Positions 52,268-61,203 are shown, counted from the first letter of the stretch. The stretch: DNA of 64,000 nt from JBGTFE01 sp049799955 (GCA_049799955.1 JBARIW010000131.1:8267-72266), one strand, 5' to 3'. Numbers and translations are program-made. Notes: a model not told the origin generated them from the letters alone.

Positions 52268-52720
52268 CTACGAATTTAAAATGTCAATCGCGGCTTTGGC
52301 GGACATCGATTGGTCGTCCGTTTTAAGTGTCGTTCGCGCATTTTTTATTTTTTCTTCAAGCATTTCGCGCTCCTGAAGCAGTTTTTCTTTGGCAGCTTGC
52401 ACGGCATCGGATTTTTGCGTGTGCCGCGTGATTTCTTCTTTCAGAGATTGTTCGTTCTGCTGAGAGGGCTGGCGTCCGAAATAGTAGCCGATAAGGATGA
52501 AGATTACCGGCTCAAGCCGGATAAGCATCGTGTTGTCCTTGAGCGGGTCGAGCTTGCCCGTGAATGCCGCAGCGTAGAGCAGAACGAAGATTAAAGTTAG
52601 GATGACCATCATCAAATCTTTGAGAATTTCCGTGATACTTTTTCCGTCGGTAGTGTTTTTTTCTGTCATCGCAAAAGTCTTAACAAATAAGTTTCGGTTT
52701 TCAGCAGTTAGTGTTTTCAT
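52268..52720 (-). CDS. Small membrane protein with coiled coil
   Basis: A 150-residue protein with one or two transmembrane segments (MMVILTLIFVLLYAAAF, and TMLIRLEPVIFILIGYYFG) followed by a coiled coil (SLKEEITRHTQKSDAVQAAKEKLLQEREMLEEKIKNA). The exact start is unclear: an ATG at 52720 is used here, one at 52669 (MTEKNTTDGK) is also possible, and neither has a clear ribosome site. Its upstream region carries the 52-nt block also present upstream of the peroxidase operon at 59786-59837, so it is probably co-regulated with it. No known family. Confidence 0.7.
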   Translation of the reverse strand: MKTLTAENRNLFVKTFAMTEKNTTDGKSITEILKDLMMVILTLIFVLLYAAAFTGKLDPLKDNTMLIRLEPVIFILIGYYFGRQPSQQNEQSLKEEITRHTQKSDAVQAAKEKLLQEREMLEEKIKNARTTLKTDDQSMSAKAAIDILNS

Positions 52721-52820
52721 CGCTTTATTTATGAAAATTTGCGAATAATCTTGCAAATTTTCGGGTTTTCGAGCTATAAATAGTTGTTCATTAAAAATTC
52801 CGAAGAATCTTCATTGATAT

Positions 52821-52872
52821 GTTTTTCAAAGGCTCTATATCTATAAGCACGAAAACTCTTCAAAATTGATCA
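52821..52872 (-). promoter_or_regulatory. Upstream block shared with the peroxidase operon
   Basis: This block is identical at 43 of 52 positions to 59786-59837. On the minus strand the core reads TTTTGAAGAGTTTTCGTG followed by nTATAGATAnAG. A TTGAAG-like -35 and a GATATA-like -10 about 16 nt apart are possible. Both copies lie upstream of minus-strand genes and in the same orientation to them. Here it is also 70-120 nt before the divergent ECF sigma gene. Confidence 0.6.
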
Positions 52873-52944
52873 CCGGAGTGAATTTTTTTCTTTTTTTCAA
52901 CAAGCGAGTTCAGGGAAAATAACTTAAGGACAAAAACGTTTTGT

Positions 52945-53505
52945 ATGCTTTCTACAATAAAAATTACTGAACTTTTAATCGATTGGAGCACGGGCGACAA
53001 AGACGCGCTCGAAAAACTTTTTCCGCTTGTCGAAAAAGAGCTTCACCGTCTGGCGCATAACTATATGAGAAAGCTGCGACCGGGCAACACTTTGCAAACG
53101 ACCGCAGTAATTAATGAAACCTATATTCGCCTGGTTGAGCAGAATAAAGTTCAATGGCAAAATCGCGCGCATTTTTTCAGCATCGCCGCAATTATCATGC
53201 GCCGTTTTTTGCTTAATTACATCCGCGACGGTAAAGCCATAAAACGCGGCGGCGGCGCTATCGAAATTTCGCTGACTGACGCGATGAGCGTCGCGGAAGA
53301 TAAATCCCACGAAATTCTCGCGCTCGAAGAAGCCTTATGCAGGCTGGCGGAAATTGACGAACGCAAGGCGAAGGTCGTCGAGCTCCAGTATTACGGCGGA
53401 TTGAATGTTAATGAAATTGCCGAGGTATTAAAGGTTTCTGCCATTACGGTCAGGCGCGACTGGGCGATGGCGAAAGCGTGGCTGGCGCGGGAAGTCAGGA
53501 AATGA
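52945..53505 (+). CDS. ECF-type sigma factor (Acidobacteria/Planctomycetes type)
   Basis: The 186-residue protein belongs to the ECF subgroup written next to Ser/Thr kinases in Acidobacteria and Planctomycetes: VEKELHRLAHNYMRKLRPGNTLQTTAVINETYIRLV in region 2 and VVELQYYGGLNVNEIAEVLKVSAITVRRDWAMAKAWL in region 4. There is no zinc-finger anti-sigma factor; in this subgroup phosphorylation by the linked kinase is proposed to control activity. Its stop overlaps the kinase start (ATGA at 53502-53505). Confidence 0.9.
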   Translation: MLSTIKITELLIDWSTGDKDALEKLFPLVEKELHRLAHNYMRKLRPGNTLQTTAVINETYIRLVEQNKVQWQNRAHFFSIAAIIMRRFLLNYIRDGKAIKRGGGAIEISLTDAMSVAEDKSHEILALEEALCRLAEIDERKAKVVELQYYGGLNVNEIAEVLKVSAITVRRDWAMAKAWLAREVRK

Positions 53506-56078
53506 AGAAAAATAACTGGAAAAGAGTCGAAAAGATTTTTCACGCGACGCTCGATTTACCTTCGGAAGAAAGAAAAACATATCTTCAAAAGGTCTGCGCG
53601 GGCGACGGCAAGCTTTTTTCCGATGTCGAATCGCTAATAAATTCTCTTGAAAAAGATTCGGATTTCCTCGATGAGCCTATTTTTGAATTCGGTCTCGGCG
53701 CGCTCTACGAAAACGGGAAAAAAAGTCTTACGGGTAAGACCATCGGGTTTTATGAATTACAGGAAAAAATCGGCGCAGGCGGGATGGGCGAGGTTTATAA
53801 AGCCGTCGATAAGCGCCTCAACCGGCATGTCGCGCTGAAGTTTCTCTCCGAATCGCCGGAAAACGATTATGCGTCAAAACGTCAACTCGTAAAAGAGGCG
53901 CAAGCCGCCGCCGCGCTTGAACATCCGAATATCTGCGCCGTTCACGGCATCGAGCAGACGGACGAGCATCACTTTATCGTGATGCAGCACATCGAAGGGA
54001 GAACGCTCGCCGAAATTATCGAGAATGAATCTATCGGCGTGGAGGACTTCAAATCAATCGCACGGCAGATGATAACCGCCGTCGCCTTTGCACATGAACA
54101 CGGCGTCATTCACCGCGACCTCAAACCCGGAAATATTATGCTGACGACCGAGGCGCATATAAAAGTTCTCGATTTCGGATTAGCAAAAGTCATTCGTCAA
54201 AAACATCTCATTGACGGCGAAACCGACAACAAGAGCAATTTTTCGCAAAACGGACTTGTTATCGGGACGGTTTCATATATGTCGCCCGAACAGCTTCGCG
54301 GCGAAAAAATTGATTATCAAAGCGATATCTTCAGCGTCGGGATTATTCTCTACGAGCTGCTTGCCAAAAAAAATCCGTTCAGCCGCAAGAGTCAGGCGGA
54401 AACGATTGCCGCGATTTTGAATCACGAACCGCCCGCATTGGGAAAAATTGCGCCGGATTTTCCCGCAAGCCTGATAAATCTGGTTGAAAAATGTCTGCAA
54501 AAAGAGCCTGAAAAGAGATTCCAGTCGGCGTCGGGAATTTTAGTCGAACTCGACAAAAGCGAATCTGAAAATTACCGTGAGATTGCTTTTAAGCGTCATC
54601 GAATGTTTTTTGTTAAAGCAGTAATTGCCGTCTTTATTCTGATAGCTGTTTTGGCATTTGCAATTTCCTACGCTACTAAACATTCGCGCAGAACAATCGC
54701 CGTTCTGCCGATTTCTTTCGACAGCCCGCAATCCGACAAAGAATATCTGGCGGGCGGAATGACGCAAAGCATTATTGAAAAGCTCTCGTATTTATCGAAT
54801 CTGGATGTCAAAAGCGAATCTCTCGTCGCGCGCTACAAAGGAAAAACGGCAGAACCGCTGACCGCCGGAAAAGAATTGAATGTCGATGCCGTTTTCGTCG
54901 GAAGCATTCAGGAACGCGTGGAAGGATTAGTTCTTTCCACTAAATTAATCAGAATTTCAGACGGCGTGTTGATTGATGCGAACGAGTCGATAGTCGATAA
55001 AGCAAAATTGATTGAACTGCCTGAAGGCATCGCTTCACGAATCATTTATAAAATTCAAACGAAGCTGACGGATGAAGACAAAAGCAAACTAGCCCGAAAA
55101 GACACGGAAAGCGAAACCGCTAAAAACTTTTATTTTCTGGGGCGATTTTATTTGAGAAGAGGAAAGGATGTCGATGACATAGAAAAAGCAGTTGAATTTT
55201 TTAGAAATGCAAAAGACATAGACCAGGATTACGCCAAAGCCTGGGCTGGTTTGGCGGACGCTTATATTTCTCAAACCGCGCCGGGCATAAAGGGAGCAAT
55301 CACGCCTAAACAAGCCTTCGAATCGGCAGAAAAGGCAGCCAGAAAAGCTTTAGAGCTGGATAATACTTTATCCGAAGCATACAATGCGCTGGGTTTGATA
55401 AGTTTGAGATACAAATGGGATTGGAACGATGCCGAACGCAATTTCAGATTGGCAATTGACCGCGATGCTAAATTTTTACCGGCGCATTTCGGGTTGATAA
55501 ACGTGTTGAAGCTACAGGAACGCTATGATGAAGCAATAGAGGAAGCAAAAAAAGTAAAAGAGATTGACCCGTTATCCATCAACTCCGATGTCCAGATTGC
55601 CTTAATGTATTACAGAAAACACGACTACCGGCAGATGGACAATATTTTGTCCGATTTGCTTCAAAGATTTCCCGATGACAGGACTGTAAAATACGTTCGG
55701 GTATATCAGTTTTTGAAAACGGAAAGATTCAAAGAAGCTCTTGAGATACTCGAACCGTTTTATAAATCGGATAAAGAAGAAGACAAGGTTTTCGTCGCCG
55801 CGCCGCTCGGATTTGTCTATGCCAAAATGGGGCAGCGCGATGATGCCTTGAAAATCATCGAAGACCTCGATAAATTCAGAAAAAACAACTTTGTCCCGGC
55901 GCAGGAAAAGGCGCTTATTTATGTTGCGCTCGGAGATTATAACAAAGTGTTTGACTTCTTAAATCAATCGTGCGGCGAGAGATATTTGTCTCTGCCGGGA
56001 TGGGTAAATGACCCGATAGTTGACGAAGTGAAGTCTGACCCGAGATTTGCCGAAATCAAAAAGTGCGTTAATCTTTGA
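53502..56078 (+). CDS. Ser/Thr protein kinase with FlgO/TolB-like and TPR domains
   Basis: The 858-residue protein begins at the ATGA overlap with the sigma gene. Kinase: GAGGMGEV at 91-98, Lys113, HRDLKPGN at 204-211 (Asp206) and DFG at 224-226. A transmembrane segment lies at about 369-390. Outside is a FlgO/TolB-like domain (about 397-510; RRTIAVLPISFDSPQSDKEY, DAVFVGSIQERVEGL) and then about six TPRs to the end. The external part probably senses an envelope signal, and the internal kinase acts on the sigma factor made from the same transcript (family-based inference). It is convergent with the lyase-kinase gene, whose stop is 8 nt away. Confidence 0.9.
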   Translation: MKKNNWKRVEKIFHATLDLPSEERKTYLQKVCAGDGKLFSDVESLINSLEKDSDFLDEPIFEFGLGALYENGKKSLTGKTIGFYELQEKIGAGGMGEVYKAVDKRLNRHVALKFLSESPENDYASKRQLVKEAQAAAALEHPNICAVHGIEQTDEHHFIVMQHIEGRTLAEIIENESIGVEDFKSIARQMITAVAFAHEHGVIHRDLKPGNIMLTTEAHIKVLDFGLAKVIRQKHLIDGETDNKSNFSQNGLVIGTVSYMSPEQLRGEKIDYQSDIFSVGIILYELLAKKNPFSRKSQAETIAAILNHEPPALGKIAPDFPASLINLVEKCLQKEPEKRFQSASGILVELDKSESENYREIAFKRHRMFFVKAVIAVFILIAVLAFAISYATKHSRRTIAVLPISFDSPQSDKEYLAGGMTQSIIEKLSYLSNLDVKSESLVARYKGKTAEPLTAGKELNVDAVFVGSIQERVEGLVLSTKLIRISDGVLIDANESIVDKAKLIELPEGIASRIIYKIQTKLTDEDKSKLARKDTESETAKNFYFLGRFYLRRGKDVDDIEKAVEFFRNAKDIDQDYAKAWAGLADAYISQTAPGIKGAITPKQAFESAEKAARKALELDNTLSEAYNALGLISLRYKWDWNDAERNFRLAIDRDAKFLPAHFGLINVLKLQERYDEAIEEAKKVKEIDPLSINSDVQIALMYYRKHDYRQMDNILSDLLQRFPDDRTVKYVRVYQFLKTERFKEALEILEPFYKSDKEEDKVFVAAPLGFVYAKMGQRDDALKIIEDLDKFRKNNFVPAQEKALIYVALGDYNKVFDFLNQSCGERYLSLPGWVNDPIVDEVKSDPRFAEIKKCVNL

Positions 56079-56085
56079 AAATTAT

Positions 56086-57501
56086 TCAAATCGAATCCGC
56101 TATTTTTTTAAACTCTTTTCTAGCCTCAGAAATATCGAAATCAGGCGCGGAAAGCATTTTCCCGGTGATTTCGATTAATTTTTGCGGAACATTTCGGCGC
56201 AATTTATCAATTCCCTTCTGATTTTCAGCGTCATAAAATATTCCGGTCAAAAGAAAATAAATAACCGCTCCGAGCGCATAAATATCAGCGGCTTTTCCGA
56301 CATTCTGAGAAGGACTTGAAAAACTTTTCGATTTCCAATCAAACGGTTCGGGTTGATTTGCGCGATATGCGCCTTCAAAATCAATCGGTCTGAGCGAATT
56401 GTCAGGCGTAACAATCAAATTCGGCGGCTTGCAGTCGTTCCAAACCCAGCCTGCCCGGTGAATATTCTCTATTATTTTTGCAATCTCCGCCGCCAATTCC
56501 AAAACTTTTCCGATTGAAAAACGTCGTCGCCGGGTTTGCATAATTTCATAAAGACTTTTGCCTTCGACATATTCCATCACAAAATAAAAATTTCCGAAAA
56601 TTTCAAATGAGGCGAAGACCTGCGGCACGGCGTCGTATTTTTCTTTCAAAACTTTTAAGACTTCAAATTCATTCTGAACTAAAAAATAGCCGTCCTGCCC
56701 GTTCCAGCCAAGCTCGCCATTTTGCCGTCCTTCTTTGACGACGCAAAAACGCGGCGTGTTTTGGCTGAAATCAACTGCTTGATATGTTCCGCCTTTGCCG
56801 CGTTGTTTAATGGCGCGGAAAACTTTGTAAGCGATTCCCAAAGGCGTGTCGGCAAATGTTTTTCCGCCCGCGCTCCCGTTTTTGGGAAACGGGTCGGAAA
56901 TCCATTCGGGAACAGCCTGCAAACGGTCATCAACTACGAATTCTTCCGCCGAATTTTGGATTGCCAGAAAGACTTTTCCGTTTTCGTCGGTCTTTTCAAT
57001 TTTTGAAAAAGCTCCGTAGCGGTAAAAAACCGAACTTTCGGGCAAATATTGTTCATCGAAAGGAACGGAAATCGTAAAGAAATCTTTCGTTAATTCGTGA
57101 AGCTGTCCGGCAAGCTCGACGGCTTGTTTTTCCGTGGAAGGATAAACCGTAATGAATTTTCCGACTTGCCAGTAACCGTACTGCAAACCGCAATTAAGGC
57201 TTGAAAGCTTTTCCAAACATTTCGGAGCTTTGAACTGCACGTCTTCGGAAATCAAAAACGGCGCAACCCGTTCAAATAAATCACAAGCCTCAAAAATCGT
57301 CGCCGAAAGATGAAGCTTCCATCCCTGCAACGGTTCTTTCAGCGTACTGTCGCGACTAATCCGCCAAATCGAGTCTTCAAATTGAACAGGCAAAAAACGC
57401 TCGCAAAGCAACTGCCAGCGCCGGCAAAGGCGATTTGCGGTTTCATCAGCTTTCGAGCGTGCCTCGCCGGACAAATAAAAGCGTTTTTTACTTTGTTCCA
57501 T
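56086..57501 (-). CDS. LanKC-like lyase-kinase without cyclase domain
   Basis: The 471-residue protein resembles the first two domains of class III lanthipeptide synthetases. N-terminal phospho-Ser/Thr lyase-like part: WKLHLSATIF at 61-70 (Lys62, His64), GKFITVYP at 114-121 (Lys115) and FYRYGAF at 159-165. Kinase part: GKGGTYQAV with VVKEGR (Lys256), VWNDCKPPN at 353-361 (catalytic Asp356), and IDFEGA with Asp374. The LanC-like cyclase (about 350-400 residues) is absent and no cyclase gene is in the window. LanKC enzymes phosphorylate Ser/Thr in a precursor peptide and eliminate phosphate to give dehydroamino acids. It overlaps the 147-aa gene by 14 nt, and a haem peroxidase heads the operon. 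It could also be a plain kinase that kept the fold. Confidence 0.85.
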   Translation of the reverse strand: MEQSKKRFYLSGEARSKADETANRLCRRWQLLCERFLPVQFEDSIWRISRDSTLKEPLQGWKLHLSATIFEACDLFERVAPFLISEDVQFKAPKCLEKLSSLNCGLQYGYWQVGKFITVYPSTEKQAVELAGQLHELTKDFFTISVPFDEQYLPESSVFYRYGAFSKIEKTDENGKVFLAIQNSAEEFVVDDRLQAVPEWISDPFPKNGSAGGKTFADTPLGIAYKVFRAIKQRGKGGTYQAVDFSQNTPRFCVVKEGRQNGELGWNGQDGYFLVQNEFEVLKVLKEKYDAVPQVFASFEIFGNFYFVMEYVEGKSLYEIMQTRRRRFSIGKVLELAAEIAKIIENIHRAGWVWNDCKPPNLIVTPDNSLRPIDFEGAYRANQPEPFDWKSKSFSSPSQNVGKAADIYALGAVIYFLLTGIFYDAENQKGIDKLRRNVPQKLIEITGKMLSAPDFDISEARKEFKKIADSI

Positions 57502-57931
57502 CCCCTTCGGAATTACTACTTCTTAAATTCGCTAAATCCACGCCCTCGGCATCCAGAGTTTCCAGCATTCTACGTGACGGCGCTAATTCTTCCATCAAAG
57601 TCATCGTGCGTTTCGCTCCGGTTGTACTTTGAGTTTCGGAAGTGCAGTCCGAATCTCCAGCCATATATGCAAGACAGTGTAGTCCCCATTCCGAGTCGTT
57701 AAAGGCTTTTTCCTTTCCGCACAATCTGGCTAATTCCTGCTCATTTCCTGCAAAGTACCTCATAAACTTCTCCCATTGCGGAGTTACCTGAATGACTACT
57801 CCGTTCTGGTCGAATTTTCCGATTCCCGCAAGAACCGCGTCTAAGGCGGCATCGGATATTTCTTTAGCCAAAGTTTCATCGCCGTTCCTTATATTTTCGA
57901 GTTGAACGTCTATATTATTCACTATATTCAT
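57488..57931 (-). CDS. 147-aa protein between peroxidase and lyase-kinase; candidate substrate
   Basis: I do not recognise a family. The N-terminus (MNIVNNIDVQLENIRNGDETLAKEISDAALDAVLAG) is helical and acidic; the middle has VIQVTPQWEKFMRYFAGNEQELARLCG; the C-terminal 45 residues are rich in Ser, Thr and Cys (DSDCTSETQSTTGAK, later SSNSEGDGTK). The ELARL pattern plus Ser/Thr/Cys-rich tail is what a leader-plus-core peptide would look like, but 147 residues is long for such a precursor. It has a strong AAAGGAG site, lies 56 nt after the peroxidase and overlaps the kinase gene. It is the best candidate substrate or adaptor of the lyase-kinase; no experiment supports this. Confidence 0.65.
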   Translation of the reverse strand: MNIVNNIDVQLENIRNGDETLAKEISDAALDAVLAGIGKFDQNGVVIQVTPQWEKFMRYFAGNEQELARLCGKEKAFNDSEWGLHCLAYMAGDSDCTSETQSTTGAKRTMTLMEELAPSRRMLETLDAEGVDLANLRSSNSEGDGTK

Positions 57932-57987
57932 AATTTTACTTTCTCCTTTTGTTTATCATCAGTGGATTATTAACTAATCCTTATTAT

Positions 57988-59730
57988 TTAACCTTCTCCC
58001 AGAGGATTAAGTTCATCAAAACGGTAATCTATGCCCGGGAGATTTTCTTCAAAAATTTCCTTCCTGCCCGGATAAAGCGTTTCAAAATGTTCTTTACTCG
58101 TATCACGGACAAATTTCAGCATTTCCGGCATACCGGTTATCTTGTTGGTGTTGAAAAACTCTTCTTCGTCGGGTTCCCATTCCGGCTGCAAAATCGAATA
58201 TTCGCTCTCGTAAAGAAGCTGGATAAAGGCTTCGGCAATAATCCAGCTTCCGACCGCTCCTAATTTGCCCCTGTCCTCGGGATTGCCTTCTTTAGCCTGA
58301 ATTTCGGCTTCCGCCAGAATATAAAACCATAGAGGCGCTTTTTCGCTGAAGGCTTCAACCAGTTGTTTCTTAATTTTTTCCTTATCTTCGTCGGTCGTTT
58401 GAATGACCGCATCGACGCTGTTTTTTATTAAGCCGTCTATATCTTCTACGCTCAAAATCTTTATCCCGGGTATTTTCTCAGCAATTTTGCCGGCGACAGC
58501 CTGACCGGTCGGAAGTCCGAATCGTCGTCCGCGATATAAGTCGAGAGCCGGAAGCGAAGTTTTTCTTCCATCGGTGTCGCCTGTATTCGTAGGTCTTAAC
58601 TTCTGTAAAGCTAACGAAATATTCGTATCTATCGGTGCTGCCGGATTAAAGGTCGAACCGTTAATATCGTAAAACAGATTCCAGTTAATTATCCATGTAC
58701 TCGGTAACTTCTTCAGTTGTCCGTGCATCATCTCAGGGGAAGCCATTCCTCTTCCCGTAAACGACATTAAATCGGCAAGTATGGCGTGAGGCTGGTCTAT
58801 ATTAAAGTTGTAATTGTTCTGAATCATACTATGACCTGCCCGAACGGCTGCCACCGAAAATTCCAGCGGCATATAATAACCGTCGCGCTTTGGCTGGTAG
58901 AACAATTCTTCGGTTCCGGCTTTAGCGACAACGTCTTTTAAGATTGATTCCTGAACGATTTGCGGCAAAAAATCTTTAAGGATAATAGTTTGATAATAGC
59001 GAATCGCCAATTTGCGGGCTTTATCAAATAAATCATCTTTTTTATATTCTCCCGATTCGGTTTTATAAACGTCCGATTCGCTAAGCTTCACAACTATCGC
59101 ATTGTGAAATTTCATAAACGCAACCTGAGTTTGAGCCAGTAACAGGTTTTCATCATTTCGCGGGTCAACGATACGGACAAGCGGGCTTCCGTCATTTCGC
59201 GGCAAATCGCTTGGATAAGGTAAGCCCGCGCTAACATTGATATTTGCTTTCTGCAAGGTATCACCTAGTTTCAGGAGCGGCAGAGGATGGTCTTGCATCA
59301 ATGCGGAGCGCGGCGCTTCAAAAACCGGGCGCGGCGGGTCTGTGGGCGTTAACGGCTCTTTATACCCGTAGATGATTTCCAAATTAAAATTCGGATTTCG
59401 CCAATTTTTCATCCCTTTTATTTGTTCCGGTGTCAGGCGAACGTCCGCAAAAGGAAGGTCGTCGCTCACATGCCGGTCGCTTTTTGCATCGAAAGTAATA
59501 TCGTGAATTATAAATTGGGACAGATAAGTGTAACCCGCCGGAATCGGTTTGGGCTTACTTTCGGCAAGTCCGATGAAGTCCGCAACTGCTTCAAAAAAAC
59601 GGCGGAAAATATTTGCATCAGGAAATCTTGCACGCTTTGACATAACCGTCGCTAACACATCCAGGTCTTCCGGCTCCGGATAAAACGGGTCGAGGTCATC
59701 AAACATTATTTTGTATCCGAATTCAGGCAT
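57988..59730 (-). CDS. Animal-type haem peroxidase
   Basis: The 580-residue protein has the peroxidase-cyclooxygenase superfamily active site: Gln72 and distal His76 in QFIIHDITFD, catalytic Arg191 in DPRNDENLLLAQTQVAFMKFHN, and proximal His300 in VRAGHSMIQNNYNF. There is no signal peptide and no transmembrane segment, so it may be cytoplasmic, unusual for a hydrogen-peroxide-using enzyme of this class. It oxidises halides or organic substrates in known relatives. It is the first gene of a three-gene operon with the 147-aa protein and the lyase-kinase, and its upstream region carries the shared block at 59786-59837. Confidence 0.9.
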   Translation of the reverse strand: MPEFGYKIMFDDLDPFYPEPEDLDVLATVMSKRARFPDANIFRRFFEAVADFIGLAESKPKPIPAGYTYLSQFIIHDITFDAKSDRHVSDDLPFADVRLTPEQIKGMKNWRNPNFNLEIIYGYKEPLTPTDPPRPVFEAPRSALMQDHPLPLLKLGDTLQKANINVSAGLPYPSDLPRNDGSPLVRIVDPRNDENLLLAQTQVAFMKFHNAIVVKLSESDVYKTESGEYKKDDLFDKARKLAIRYYQTIILKDFLPQIVQESILKDVVAKAGTEELFYQPKRDGYYMPLEFSVAAVRAGHSMIQNNYNFNIDQPHAILADLMSFTGRGMASPEMMHGQLKKLPSTWIINWNLFYDINGSTFNPAAPIDTNISLALQKLRPTNTGDTDGRKTSLPALDLYRGRRFGLPTGQAVAGKIAEKIPGIKILSVEDIDGLIKNSVDAVIQTTDEDKEKIKKQLVEAFSEKAPLWFYILAEAEIQAKEGNPEDRGKLGAVGSWIIAEAFIQLLYESEYSILQPEWEPDEEEFFNTNKITGMPEMLKFVRDTSKEHFETLYPGRKEIFEENLPGIDYRFDELNPLGEG

Positions 59731-59785
59731 CGTCTTTTCAGAAAACGAGATTCGCTCGTTTCAATAAATCCTTTTCTATAATTTG

Positions 59786-59837
59786 GTTTTTAAAAGTTTC
59801 TGTATCTATATACACGAAAACTCGTCAAAAATTATCA
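59786..59837 (-). promoter_or_regulatory. Upstream block of the peroxidase operon
   Basis: The block is nearly the same (43 of 52) as 52821-52872. Minus-strand core: TTTTTGACGAGTTTTCGTG followed by TATATAGATAC. It lies 56-107 nt before the peroxidase ATG. A -35 TTGACG and a GATACA-like -10 sixteen bases apart are possible, or it is the target of the neighbouring ECF sigma factor or another regulator. Confidence 0.6.
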
Positions 59838-59898
59838 TTCTTTTTAATTTCTGAGGGAAATTTATTCTCATCGTCCACTTTCATCTTGAAATTCGCAC

Positions 59899-60140
59899 TT
59901 ACTTTTCCGGTGTTGCAAGCGCGGGTTGAATAAAAGCCGGTTTTACGGTCTGACGCCCTGTGCCGTTTAAAGCATCATCAAGATAACAACTGCCGGAATC
60001 TAAAGTTACATTAAAGGCGGCGTACGCAGTGTTGCCGCAGACCTCAAACCTTCGTTTGTTTGAGCAAAAGCGGAAGCGACGTTAAAAATAAACAGAATTG
60101 AAAAGTAAAGCTGTAAAAATTCAAAATGAGTATTAACCAA
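59899..60140 (-). pseudogene. Possible frameshifted gene for a small secreted protein
   Basis: On the minus strand one frame encodes a signal-peptide-like stretch (FSILFIFNVASAFAQTN) and then stops. The following segment continues in another frame as FEVCGNTAYAAFNVTLDSGS and CYLDDALNGTGRQTVKPAFI to a stop at 59899. Together they look like a small exported protein broken by one frameshift near 60060. No ATG is visible; a TTG near 60141 would be the start. Coding potential is guessed from the two halves alone. The remaining part of 59731-60357 holds only the block at 59786 and AT-rich sequence. Confidence 0.35.
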
Positions 60141-60357
60141 ATATGCAATGAAAGTCAAGAACTCTTTTTTACTCGCACTAAATGAATGGGGCAGAAAATA
60201 ACCGGCAGATTTGTATAATAAACTTATGCGCTGAAGATTTTTTAACAGAACAAAATCCGAATAATATAAACGAGAATTTAAGGTTCGTTATTATTGGCTT
60301 AAATCAGTATAATTGTTGAGCTTTGGTTTCATTTTACATTTATTTCAGGCTATAAAT

Positions 60358-60735
60358 ATGTCAAAAATAATTCTGATAGTTGAAGATTTTAAGGACACAC
60401 GGCTTTTGATGAAGTTTATTCTCGAAGAGCTTGGCTATCAGGTGCTCGAAGCCGAAGACGGCTGGAAAGCGATAGAAAGCGTTAAAAAACAAACTCCCGA
60501 CCTTATTTTAATGGACATGGCGCTGCCTAATACTGACGGGTTATCCGCCACAAAAATCATCAGGCAATTCAAGGAAACCGCTAAAATACCAATTATTGCT
60601 TTCACCGCATCAGGCGAATTTATACATCAACAAGCCATTGAAGCGGGATGCGACGCTCTGTTAATGAAACCTCTTGACAATGACAAGCTTGAATCTGTGC
60701 TTGAACGGTATTTAGGTAAATCGGCTGAATCGTAA
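60358..60735 (+). CDS. CheY-like single-domain response regulator
   Basis: The 125-residue receiver has Glu9-Asp10 (LIVEDFKDTR), phospho-acceptor Asp53 (LILMDMALPNTDG), Thr in AFTASGE and Lys in LLMKPLDN. There is no output domain. An ATG at 60358 is used rather than an upstream TTG at 60313 because the domain starts there. Receiver-only proteins of this kind (DivK/CheY-like) pass phosphate to other partners; no kinase is adjacent. Confidence 0.88.
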   Translation: MSKIILIVEDFKDTRLLMKFILEELGYQVLEAEDGWKAIESVKKQTPDLILMDMALPNTDGLSATKIIRQFKETAKIPIIAFTASGEFIHQQAIEAGCDALLMKPLDNDKLESVLERYLGKSAES

Positions 60736-60894
60736 CATAGGGTAAAATAGGATGAGGAAGTTTTTAATAAGGCGTTTAGAGTTTCGCGGATATATTTTGA
60801 TTGTAATTTTACTCAAATATGCCCGGCTTGCAGGAATTTCTACAAATGTTTTGATTGATGATGACTTAAAGATAGCCCCACAGAAAAAAAACTA

Positions 60895-61116
60895 ATGATT
60901 GAACACACAATTTATTGCGATTTTTGCGGAGAAATGATTGATGTTCAGACAGGAAGCACTCGCCAGGTCAGAAGAAAAGCTAAAGCAAAAGGTTTGCTGA
61001 TTCGCATTCTTCGCAAAGATTATTGCCGGAGCTGCGCTGAGAAACTTCACAATGAAGGTGAAATTGACGAGTTAGATTCACCTGAAAAGATTCCAAACAA
61101 ACCCGAACACAAATAG
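60895..61116 (+). CDS. Small zinc-ribbon protein
   Basis: The 73-residue protein has a CDFC pair at 9-12 and a CRSC pair about 40 residues on, separated by a basic stretch (RQVRRKAKAKGLLIRILRKDY). The two CxxC pairs suggest a treble-clef or ribbon zinc site; the basic part suggests nucleic-acid binding. The acidic tail ends PNKPEHK. No clear ribosome site. Function unknown. It lies at the start of the AT-rich, accessory-looking end of the window. Confidence 0.65.
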   Translation: MIEHTIYCDFCGEMIDVQTGSTRQVRRKAKAKGLLIRILRKDYCRSCAEKLHNEGEIDELDSPEKIPNKPEHK

Positions 61117-61203
61117 TTAGACCGAGTTTATTGCCCCGGAAAACAACCCTTTCGATTGAACAATCGAAAATATAATCCAACTCTAAATAAATTTCAATGC
61201 CTG

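Noticed and set aside
56086..57501. Complete class III lanthipeptide synthetase
   Set aside because: The protein ends after the kinase lobe at residue 471; no LanC-like cyclase sequence follows or lies nearby.
57949..58263. 104-aa plus-strand frame over the end of the peroxidase gene
   Set aside because: Antisense to a well-supported peroxidase; no ribosome site and no recognisable domain.
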